DNA of 6,906 nt, taken from assembly GCA_007129525.1 (NCBI GenBank), contig SKVI01000138.1, positions 1 to 6,906 of the forward strand, written 5' to 3'. The translations under genes were made by a program, and so were the position numbers. The stretch's first letter is position 1. Each line of letters starts with the position of its first letter. Positions 1 to 5,039 of the stretch are shown piece by piece. Under the pieces are notes generated by a model. It was not told where the DNA came from, did no database searches, and worked only from the letters and a program-made list of their open reading frames with translations. Origin of the DNA: Gemmatimonadota bacterium (GTDB lineage: Bacteria > Gemmatimonadota > Gemmatimonadetes > Longimicrobiales > Gaopeijiaceae).

Positions 1-101
1 GACCCTCTCACGTGGCGCTGGCCGGCGAAACCGGCCTTCTCAGGTCATCCGGGTCCGGGCAGGCGCTCGAGGCGGCTCAGGCGGGACGGCAGGTCGGGTG
101 A
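1..101 (+). other. Possible tail of a plus-strand reading frame entering from the left edge (doubtful)
   Basis: In frame 3 the plus strand is open from the edge to a TGA at 99-101, about 32 codons, with most third positions G or C. The peptide includes HVALAGETGLL followed by SGSGQALEAAQAGRQ. This faintly recalls the G-[DE]-x-x-G ... SGxGxxxAL stretch near the end of FAD-dependent reductases of the geranylgeranyl reductase type, but those proteins normally run on for tens of residues. It could be the last part of a real gene, a decayed remnant, or chance: frame 1 is also open here, and a hairpin at 20-36 lies inside the frame. No start is visible and I assign no function. Confidence 0.15.
20..36. 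terminator. Small GC hairpin, possible weak terminator
   Basis: GGCCGG (20-25) and CCGGCC (31-36) form a perfect six-pair stem around the loop CGAAA. On the plus strand it is followed by TTCTC, a very weak pyrimidine tract, so it could end a transcript entering from the left. There is no proper run of T on either strand, and GC-rich DNA yields such stems by chance. Low confidence. Confidence 0.2.
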
Positions 102-190
102 TGGCGGTGTTCGGAGGGCATGTCGGCTCCCCCCGACAACCCCGCCCTCAGAGCTGTCCATAGCTGATTGGGAACTCTTGATGGGAGTTG

Positions 191-395
191 GACGCCGTCT
201 GCATGGGGGACGCCGTCTGCATGGGGGACGCCGTCTGCATGGGGGACGCCGTCTGCATGGGGGACGCCGTCCTTAGGGGAACGTCGTTCCTACCGGGGAC
301 CTCGTCCGTACGGGGGGCGCCGTCTGCACACGAGGGGCGTCGTCTGCACGGGGGTGAGCGCCGTCCATAGGCGGGGTGGACGTCGTGCGTCGTCC
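191..395. repeat. 18-base tandem repeat (minisatellite) with decaying copies
   Basis: The unit GACGCCGTCTGCATGGGG occurs four times without a mismatch (191-208, 209-226, 227-244, 245-262). A fifth copy from 263 matches for nine bases and then diverges. Degenerate copies continue at about 280, 298, 316, 336, 357 and 379, keeping a core of the type (G)ACG(C/T)CGTC followed by a G run, with lengths of 17 to 20 bases. A related segment at 153-164 (GCTGTCCATAGC) resembles 360-371 (GCCGTCCATAGG), so the array may have begun further left. The unit is a multiple of three, so it keeps frames open and gives repetitive hexapeptides (GTPSAW or GDAVCM on the plus strand, MQTASP on the minus strand), but nothing supports translation. 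It lies beyond the 3' end of the acetolactate synthase gene. The rest of 1-435 shows no convincing gene and no strong terminator. Confidence 0.9.
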
Positions 396-435
396 GCGCA
401 GCCCGAACCTCAGCTGTGCCCGGGCCGCCCCAGGC

Positions 436-2124
436 TCACCCGCCCGGGCGCTCCATGGACCTCACCAGCTCGGGGATCTCCTCGTTCAGGATCCGGTGAT
501 CCGCGCTGTAGTCGACGGGGACCTCGATGAGGTCCACCCCGGGGGCAGCCAACCGCTCTCGCAGAAGGGGCTCCAGCTCACCTGGCGACTCGATGCGGTG
601 TCCCGATGCCCCGTACGCCTCGGCGTACCGTACGAAGTCGGGGTTGTCGTAGCTCAGCCCGTAGTCGGGAAAGCCCATCTCCTCCTGCTTCCACCGGATC
701 ATCCCGTAGGCATCATCCCGGAGCAACACCACAACCAGGTCCACCCCCAGCCGGACCGCCGTCTCCATCTCCTGCGAGTTCATCATGAAGCCCCCATCAC
801 CGGTGACGGTGGCCACCGGCCGATGGGGATGAACCAGGGCGGCGGCGATGGCTGCGGGCAATCCGGCGCCCATGGTGGCCAGAGCATTGTCCAGGAGAAG
901 GGAGTTGGGACGGAAGGTGGGATAGTTCCGGGCAAACCAGATCTTGTACATCCCGTTGTCCAGCGTCAGGATCCCGTCTTCCGGCATCGCCCGCCGCACG
1001 TCGGTCACCAGGCGCTGGGGCCGCATGGGGAAGTGGTCATCCCGGGAGCGCGGTTCGAACAGCTCCCGGGCCGCCTCCCGGATTCGCGGTACGTGGGAGA
1101 AGTCCCAGTGGGCGGGCGCCGTCAGTGTGGACATGATCCGCCGGAAGGAGTCGGCGATGTCGCCCACCACCTCCACCTGGGGGAAATACACCGGGTCCAC
1201 CTGCGCCGCATCGAACCCCACGTGCACCACCGGCACCCCGTTCTCCCGCTCGCGGTTCTCGCGCCCCCCATTCCGGCCCATGATGAAGGGAGGTTTCTCA
1301 ACCACGTTGTGACCCACGTTCACCAGCAGGTCTGCCTCCTCCACCGCCAGATGGACGAAGTCGTCGGCGCTGAGGGCCGCAGTGCCCAGGTACGAGGAGT
1401 TCCGTTCGTCCACCACCCCCTTCCCCATCTGGGTGGTAATGAAGGGCACCTGGTATTCGTCCACGAACTCGCGAATACGCACGCATGCACGGGCACGGTT
1501 GGCCCCGGCCGCGATCACCATGAGAGGCCGGCGTGCCTTCTCCAGCAACTCCACGGTGCGCCGGATTGACAGCCTGTCGGCCACCGGCCTGCGAACCTTG
1601 CTGGCAGCGAGCGGAGTCACCCCTTCGATGTCTTCCTGCAGAATGTCCTCGGGGATCTCCAGGTGAGTGGCCCCCGGGCGCTCCTCCCGTGCCAGGCGAA
1701 AGGCCTCCCGCACTCTGGCCGGAAGGAAGGCCGGCCCCACCACCTGCCGCGTATACTTGGTGATGGGAGCCATCATGTCCACCACATCGATGATCTGGAA
1801 GGCCCCCTGCTTGCTCGAGCGAATGGGCTTCTGACCGGTGAGCATGACCATGGGCATGGCGCCCAGGTTTGCCTGCGCGGCCGCGGTGACCAGGTTGGTC
1901 GCCCCGGGGCCCAGGGTGGAAAGACAGACCCCCGGGTCGCCGGTGAGCCGCCCGTAGGTGGCGGCCATGAATCCGGCCCCCTGCTCGTGTCGGGTGACCA
2001 CCAGCTGGATGGACGACTCCCGGAGGGCCTCCAGCACGTCCAGGTTCTCCTCTCCCGGGACGGCGAAGATGTACTCCACGCCCTCGGCCTCCAGGCACTC
2101 TACGAACAGGTCAGCGGCCTTCAT
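436..2124 (-). CDS. Acetolactate synthase-type thiamine diphosphate enzyme, likely catabolic (AlsS-like)
   Basis: This 562-residue protein has the full three-domain plan of the acetohydroxyacid synthase family, which joins two pyruvate molecules into 2-acetolactate with release of CO2 in the cytoplasm. The N-terminal pyrimidine-binding domain (about 1-170) carries the activating glutamate in RHEQ (Glu47), followed by the family pattern LGPGATN and GQKPIRSSKQG. A central domain spans about 185-330, and the C-terminal diphosphate-binding domain has GDGG (Asp443). The second metal ligand lies 27 residues on in RDDAYGMI (Asp470). Asp at this place, with the D-x-x-Y-x-M pattern, is what catabolic AlsS enzymes show; biosynthetic IlvB has Asn. 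The length also fits AlsS (about 560-570). The start is set by GAGGTGG seven bases upstream. No IlvN or acetolactate decarboxylase gene is adjacent. A charged stretch, GGRENRERENG (about 286-296), looks like a small insertion. Another decarboxylase or ligase of the family is possible, so I give no symbol. Confidence 0.85.
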   Translation of the reverse strand: MKAADLFVECLEAEGVEYIFAVPGEENLDVLEALRESSIQLVVTRHEQGAGFMAATYGRLTGDPGVCLSTLGPGATNLVTAAAQANLGAMPMVMLTGQKPIRSSKQGAFQIIDVVDMMAPITKYTRQVVGPAFLPARVREAFRLAREERPGATHLEIPEDILQEDIEGVTPLAASKVRRPVADRLSIRRTVELLEKARRPLMVIAAGANRARACVRIREFVDEYQVPFITTQMGKGVVDERNSSYLGTAALSADDFVHLAVEEADLLVNVGHNVVEKPPFIMGRNGGRENRERENGVPVVHVGFDAAQVDPVYFPQVEVVGDIADSFRRIMSTLTAPAHWDFSHVPRIREAARELFEPRSRDDHFPMRPQRLVTDVRRAMPEDGILTLDNGMYKIWFARNYPTFRPNSLLLDNALATMGAGLPAAIAAALVHPHRPVATVTGDGGFMMNSQEMETAVRLGVDLVVVLLRDDAYGMIRWKQEEMGFPDYGLSYDNPDFVRYAEAYGASGHRIESPGELEPLLRERLAAPGVDLIEVPVDYSADHRILNEEIPELVRSMERPGG

Positions 2125-2131
2125 GGCAGGG

Positions 2132-2139
2132 CCACCTCA
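2132..2139 (-). promoter_or_regulatory. Ribosome binding site of the acetolactate synthase gene, overlapping the upstream stop codon
   Basis: Read on the minus strand, the TGA that ends the LapA-domain gene (2139-2137) continues into GGTGG, giving TGAGGTGG followed by seven bases and the ATG at 2124. The Shine-Dalgarno sequence therefore includes the stop codon, and ribosomes finishing the first gene sit on the start of the second. This arrangement favours translational coupling and fixes the start of the downstream gene. Confidence 0.7.
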
Positions 2140-2466
2140 CCACCCCACGAGGAGCAGGAGCCCCAGCAGAATCACAAGGCCCGGGGGGCCCAGAAGCAGG
2201 GCGAGAAGCCGGAGATTTCCCGGCCGGTCCCGGGTGCGTCCAAGGAAGGGGGTGGCCCCGGCGACGCCCGCGCACATCCCTCCGGCGAACGTCACCAGGA
2301 GAAGGACGGCAAGGGGCACCTGGGTGCGATGCGCCAGGAGGTCCACCTCCACGGACTGGGCATTCCGGACCGCGAACGCCGTGACCAGGAGAACCAGCAG
2401 AAAGAGGACGAAGAACCAGAACCGACTGCGGGCGAAGGTGGTCGCGTCTTCTGGGTGTTCGGTCAC
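2137..2466 (-). CDS. Small LapA-domain (DUF1049-like) membrane protein
   Basis: This is a 109-residue membrane protein. After a short polar N-terminus it has a hydrophobic helix at about 16-32, then FAVRNAQSVEVDLL (31-44), a polar turn, and a second helix at about 50-70 with PLAVLLLVTFAGGMCAG. That arrangement, a helix, an (N)AQ-V-V-LL strand and then a second helix with LL(V)xFxxG, is the hallmark of LapA-domain proteins. In Escherichia coli, LapA works with LapB in regulating lipopolysaccharide synthesis; the role of stand-alone homologues is mostly unknown. A third hydrophobic stretch at 87-109, rich in Leu and ending in LVGW, is longer than the usual two-helix plan. The start is taken as GTG at 2466 because similarity begins shortly after it. 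No good ribosome binding site precedes it; an upstream non-ATG start cannot be excluded, although the same open frame continues as antisense to the lipoprotein gene. Only 12 bases separate it from the acetolactate synthase gene. Confidence 0.7.
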   Translation of the reverse strand: MTEHPEDATTFARSRFWFFVLFLLVLLVTAFAVRNAQSVEVDLLAHRTQVPLAVLLLVTFAGGMCAGVAGATPFLGRTRDRPGNLRLLALLLGPPGLVILLGLLLLVGW

Positions 2467-2748
2467 GGCCGGCCCCGGGGTTCGAGGAGTCGTACGACGC
2501 AGCGTCTGGAGGGCTCCGGGCAAGAGTACCAGCGCCGTCCCGGAAGGTTCAACGGCGCCTGCCCTCAGTTTCGGGTCCCCGCACGCACCCCCTCCCGGAT
2601 CACCTTTCCCCACGCGCCCGGAAAATGCTTCCGAGGCACGCCTCCCACATCTCTCAAGAACCCTTGAAACACAAGGCCCTCTCGTCTGGAACGGCCCTTG
2701 CGACTTTGGATCGGCTCGAACCACGACCTGAATCGGAGTGACAAAGCC
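2467..2748. promoter_or_regulatory. Divergent intergenic region with probable promoters
   Basis: These 282 bases lie between the divergent LapA-domain and lipoprotein genes and so should hold promoters for both. I see no strong sigma70-type pair. TTGAAA at 2664-2669 could be a -35 element for the plus-strand gene, but there is no good -10 at the right distance. Two small inverted repeats are visible: the perfect 10-base palindrome GTCGTACGAC at 2489-2498, some 23 bases before the GTG of the LapA-domain gene, and TCAAG-N4-CTTGA at 2654-2667, about 80 bases before the lipoprotein start. Either may be an operator or chance. No small gene is apparent. Confidence 0.4.
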
Positions 2749-3741
2749 ATGAGAATCCCAATTCGACACATCGCATACGCCCTCATCCTGCCGCTTGTGG
2801 TGCTGGTGGCGGCCTGCGACGACAGCGTCGTCGACGCGAACGACAACGACGAAGCCGGCGCCGCACTGGTTTCCGTCTACCTCACCGACGCACCCGGCGA
2901 CGTGGAGGCGGTCTGGGTCGAGGTAGAGGAGATCTACCTGCAGGGCGGCCCCGACGGCCGGGTCGACCTCCTGGACGAGCCCACGGAGCTCATTGAGCTT
3001 ACCGCGCTGGTGGGAATCACCCAGCCTCTGCTCCAGGACGAGGAAGTGGAGCCGGGCCCCTACGGCCAGCTCCGTTTCGTCATCGGGGGCGCCGTGCTCG
3101 AGGCCGCTGACGGCACCGTCTACTCCAAGGACGGAGCTCAGCACCCCGACGGCCTCGAAGCCACCGGCCAGCTGCAATGCCCCAGCTGCTCCCAGACGGG
3201 CATCAAAGTGGTCCTGCAGGGCGATGACCTGGTCATGGAGGAGGGCATGAACGACGTCCTCCTGGACTTCGACGTGACCCAGAGCTTCGGGCGCCAGGCA
3301 GGCCAGTCGGGCATGTGGGTCATGCGGCCGGTGATCCACGGCGTGCGCATGGTGGAGATGGGCCAGATCACCGGAACCGTGGCCCTGGCCACCGATGAAG
3401 ACGACGAGCCCATCGTCTCGATCCCGGAGTGCCCCGAAGGCACCGCCCGCGACCTCGCCGACTTCGTGCCCCTGGCCATCGCGCAGAACCGCACCGACGA
3501 CGAGGGCGATCCCATTGTCCGGACCGGCGTCACCGCCGCGGACGGCAGCTTCCAGATTCTCGGACTCGCCCCGGACGACTACGACCTGGGCTACATCGAC
3601 GAAGTCGAATTCACAGGCGCCGCCCTCGAGTGGACCGCCGAGGTCGAGCCGACCTGGGTCGAGGTGGGCGAGGGTGACCAGGTGGAGGGCGTGGCCTTCA
3701 CCATCACCGCCGCATCGTGCGAGGTGGAGGACGACGGCTGA
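2749..3741 (+). CDS. DUF4382-domain lipoprotein
   Basis: This is a 330-residue exported lipoprotein. Positively charged residues and a hydrophobic helix (about 4-20) lead to the lipobox VAAC, so Cys23 would be acylated and the protein anchored in a membrane facing the periplasm. A short acidic linker follows, then a DUF4382 domain at about 38-200, recognisable from VSVYLTDAPGDVEAVWVEV and, later, GIKVVLQG and LLDFDV. The function of that domain is unknown. A second beta-type domain (about 205-325) contains ADGSFQILGLAPDDYDLGY, the pattern of carboxypeptidase-regulatory-like or prealbumin-like folds common in surface proteins. The mature part is strongly acidic. Two cysteines in QCPSC (144 and 147) and single ones at 228 and 324 could form disulfides. 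The ATG at 2749 is chosen because GGAG lies 10 bases upstream and the signal sequence begins there; an earlier in-frame ATG at 2698 would add 17 polar residues before it. Asp at positions +2 and +3 after the Cys resembles inner-membrane retention in enterobacteria, a rule that may not hold here. Confidence 0.8.
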   Translation: MRIPIRHIAYALILPLVVLVAACDDSVVDANDNDEAGAALVSVYLTDAPGDVEAVWVEVEEIYLQGGPDGRVDLLDEPTELIELTALVGITQPLLQDEEVEPGPYGQLRFVIGGAVLEAADGTVYSKDGAQHPDGLEATGQLQCPSCSQTGIKVVLQGDDLVMEEGMNDVLLDFDVTQSFGRQAGQSGMWVMRPVIHGVRMVEMGQITGTVALATDEDDEPIVSIPECPEGTARDLADFVPLAIAQNRTDDEGDPIVRTGVTAADGSFQILGLAPDDYDLGYIDEVEFTGAALEWTAEVEPTWVEVGEGDQVEGVAFTITAASCEVEDDG

Positions 3742-3758
3742 CCTGCACGCCCGACCAA

Positions 3759-3810
3759 CCGGCCCGGGACCTCAGCCGTCGTCTCCGACGACGATGTCGT
3801 CCCGGGCCGG
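3759..3810. terminator. Nested inverted repeat at the convergent gene junction, possible bidirectional terminator
   Basis: CCGGCCCGGGAC (3759-3770) is perfectly repeated in inverse as GTCCCGGGCCGG (3799-3810). Inside it a second perfect stem, CGTCGTC (3777-3783) with GACGACG (3787-3793), closes a loop of only three bases. The structure starts in the 30-base gap after the lipoprotein stop and covers the last 13 codons of the globin gene. It has no T run, so it is not a classic intrinsic terminator. It could still stop or pause transcripts from both sides or protect their 3' ends. Self-complementary CCCGGG in GC-rich DNA adds some chance similarity. Confidence 0.4.
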
Positions 3811-4269
3811 CCCCACCAATGCGAAGAGTTCCTCCTGTTCAGCTTCCGGAACCTGGTGGTCCGCCAGCGTCTCGGCGAAGATGACCACCATTCGGTCCCA
3901 CTCCTCTGCCGATACGTTCAGGCCCTCGTGGGCGGTCCTGAGGTCCAACCCGGTGTACTGACAGGGGCCGCCGGCCAGCTCGCACACCAGGGTGGTCACC
4001 TGGAACTTGATGTAGGGTGCCTGCTCAGGTGTCTTCCGCTCGCGTACCGCCGGGTTTGCCAGGATCACCGGGTCGGCGATGAATACATCCATGAAATCGC
4101 TGACCACCAGGGAGATGGCCGGCAGCCCCCCCAACCTCTCGTACAGCGTGTCTCCTCCCGGATTGTCCTGGGCGTGGGCCGGCATGGCACCGGCAAAGAC
4201 CAGAAGAAGAATGACCGGAAGAACCCTCCCGGCTGCCGGAGCGGGGCGAACAGTACGGTGAGTCGACAT
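3772..4269 (-). CDS. Exported group 1 truncated hemoglobin
   Basis: This 165-residue protein consists of a signal peptide and a group 1 (TrHbN-type) truncated globin. The signal has an Arg-rich start, a hydrophobic core at about 16-29 and a likely cleavage site AHA/Q at 33-34, so the globin should be periplasmic. Family marks are YERLGG (43-48), the B helix SLVVSDF, the conserved GGPCQYTG turn (100-107) and the proximal haem ligand His114 in RTAHEGL, followed by SAEEWD. Such globins bind O2 or NO; roles in NO detoxification or oxygen handling are known for some, but the role here is inference. Aligned with Mycobacterium tuberculosis TrHbN (VVEDFY), the B10 tyrosine that stabilises bound O2 is Met60. 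Cys96 and Cys103 could form a disulfide. The ATG at 4269 is preferred to an in-frame ATG at 4281 because GGAGGT precedes it at the right distance. It converges with the lipoprotein gene. Confidence 0.85.
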   Translation of the reverse strand: MSTHRTVRPAPAAGRVLPVILLLVFAGAMPAHAQDNPGGDTLYERLGGLPAISLVVSDFMDVFIADPVILANPAVRERKTPEQAPYIKFQVTTLVCELAGGPCQYTGLDLRTAHEGLNVSAEEWDRMVVIFAETLADHQVPEAEQEELFALVGPARDDIVVGDDG

Positions 4270-4273
4270 GCAT

Positions 4274-4279
4274 ACCTCC
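4274..4279 (-). promoter_or_regulatory. Shine-Dalgarno sequence of the globin gene
   Basis: On the minus strand GGAGGT lies four bases before the ATG at 4269. It falls inside the alternative longer reading from the ATG at 4281, which has no such sequence at a suitable distance. This decides the start in favour of 4269. Confidence 0.65.
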
Positions 4280-4294
4280 ATGGATGGGGTGTGT

Positions 4295-4307
4295 GTGAAC
4301 CGTTCAC
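4295..4307. promoter_or_regulatory. 13-base palindrome upstream of the globin gene, candidate operator
   Basis: GTGAAC-C-GTTCAC is a perfect 6-1-6 inverted repeat 25 bases before the globin start, in the 73-base gap behind the DUF998-like gene. Its place, just ahead of the ribosome binding site, would suit a repressor site, or a short hairpin in the leader RNA. It does not match the FNR/NnrR (TTGAT-N4-ATCAA) or NsrR consensus that one might expect for a globin. No clear -35/-10 pair is visible beside it. Confidence 0.35.
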
Positions 4308-4342
4308 CACGGAAATACGTCCCACCCCTCCGTCACCGGACA

Positions 4343-5026
4343 TCAGGCGTGGCGGCCGGATGCCCGCCCCACCACCACCAGCCATCCCAGCCCCAGCGCC
4401 AGGAAGGCCACAGCGAGCCACTGCCAGAAGGCGAAGCTCAGCCAGAAGGGGATGCCCATCTCCCGCCAGGCGGTGTCCACCCACCCCAGGTCCCGCTGAT
4501 CGAAGTAGAGGGTGATCTGCGTGATCCCCACCGCCACCAGTGGAAGCACCACCGCAAGGGGCGGCCAGACCGAGGCGTCCATGTGACGGATCCGGTGCAC
4601 GTGCAGGCCCAGCACACCTCCGTAGAACCCCAGGAAGGCCAGAATGGCCAGGCCCTCATGAGCCTTGTACAGGACGGCAGAGAAACGGAGATCCAGCATC
4701 CCTTCGATGCCCAGGAGCCCCGCGGCCACGAGTCCCATGCGAAGGGCGGCCAACGAGAGCCGAGGCCGAGGCACCCCTCCCTGGGACAGCTTCCGCTCCA
4801 GGTGCGCCACCACGGGCCACAGCAGACACACCGCCACCAGGCCGGAGCCGGCGAGCCAGATGGCGCCTTCGGGATTCCGGCGGTGCGACGCCAGGCGCGA
4901 GATCACGGTGTAGACCCAGTCGAAGCCGCCGGGGAAGTGGTGGGCGGCCAGAACCACGCCCATGACCACGCTCAGGCTGGCGGCTCCGAACAGGCGGGTA
5001 GCGCCCCGTCTCCCTACCTCGAACAT
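4343..5026 (-). CDS. Six-helix membrane protein, DUF998-like
   Basis: This is a 227-residue integral membrane protein with about six hydrophobic helices, near 11-29, 54-75, 92-112, 120-144, 152-174 and 192-220. Between helices 1 and 2 it has DWVYTVISRLASHRRNPEG (36-54), which resembles the ISxL ... NPxG loop of the DUF998 family; KAHEGLAILAF (121-131) begins helix 4. DUF998 members have no settled function, so none is given here. The ATG at 5026 follows GGGGAGGGAG, and the stop codon of the histidine kinase gene (5039-5037) leads straight into that purine run. The two genes are 10 bases apart and are probably translated from one message. This ties the membrane protein to the kinase, perhaps as a partner or a co-expressed output, but that is inference from position only. 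Assignment to DUF998 is moderately sure, and the membrane topology more so. Confidence 0.6.
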   Translation of the reverse strand: MFEVGRRGATRLFGAASLSVVMGVVLAAHHFPGGFDWVYTVISRLASHRRNPEGAIWLAGSGLVAVCLLWPVVAHLERKLSQGGVPRPRLSLAALRMGLVAAGLLGIEGMLDLRFSAVLYKAHEGLAILAFLGFYGGVLGLHVHRIRHMDASVWPPLAVVLPLVAVGITQITLYFDQRDLGWVDTAWREMGIPFWLSFAFWQWLAVAFLALGLGWLVVVGRASGRHA

Positions 5027-5039
5027 CTCCCTCCCCTCA
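5027..5039 (-). promoter_or_regulatory. Ribosome binding site of the DUF998-like gene, overlapping the kinase stop codon
   Basis: The minus strand reads TGAGGGGAGGGAG directly before the ATG at 5026. The TGA is the kinase stop codon, and the purine run is the Shine-Dalgarno region for the next gene. This is the second such overlap in the window and suggests that translation of the two genes is coupled. Confidence 0.65.

Noticed and set aside
148..258. A minus-strand 36-codon frame with four MQTAS(P) repeats followed by NSHQEFPISYGQL
   Set aside because: AAGGA lies upstream but 11 bases away, the peptide is mostly DNA repeat, and there is no sign of selection on this frame over the others.
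191..395. A CRISPR array
   Set aside because: The copies are directly adjacent without unique spacers, the unit is only 18 bases, and no cas gene is present.
168..530. A plus-strand frame with GTPSAW hexapeptide repeats
   Set aside because: The repeats follow from an 18-base DNA unit. The frame continues into the antisense of the acetolactate synthase gene, and another plus frame gives equally regular GDAVCM repeats.
376..1569. A 397-codon open frame on the plus strand opposite the acetolactate synthase gene
   Set aside because: It is the complement of a clearly recognised enzyme. Its peptide is rich in His, Pro, Arg and Gly with no domain pattern, as expected for an antisense shadow in GC-rich DNA.
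2467..3339. A minus-strand upstream extension of the LapA-domain gene, giving a frame of 400 codons in total
   Set aside because: The extra 291 codons are antisense to the DUF4382 lipoprotein and match nothing. Similarity begins only after the GTG at 2466.
3772..4281. The longer globin start at 4281
   Set aside because: The ATG at 4269 has GGAGGT at a working distance and the signal peptide reads well from there; the longer form would contain its own ribosome binding site within the coding sequence.
4295..4307. A LexA-type SOS box (GAAC ... GTTC)
   Set aside because: The half-sites are one base apart, whereas the known GAAC-N4-GTTC type needs four. The downstream gene is also not a DNA repair gene.
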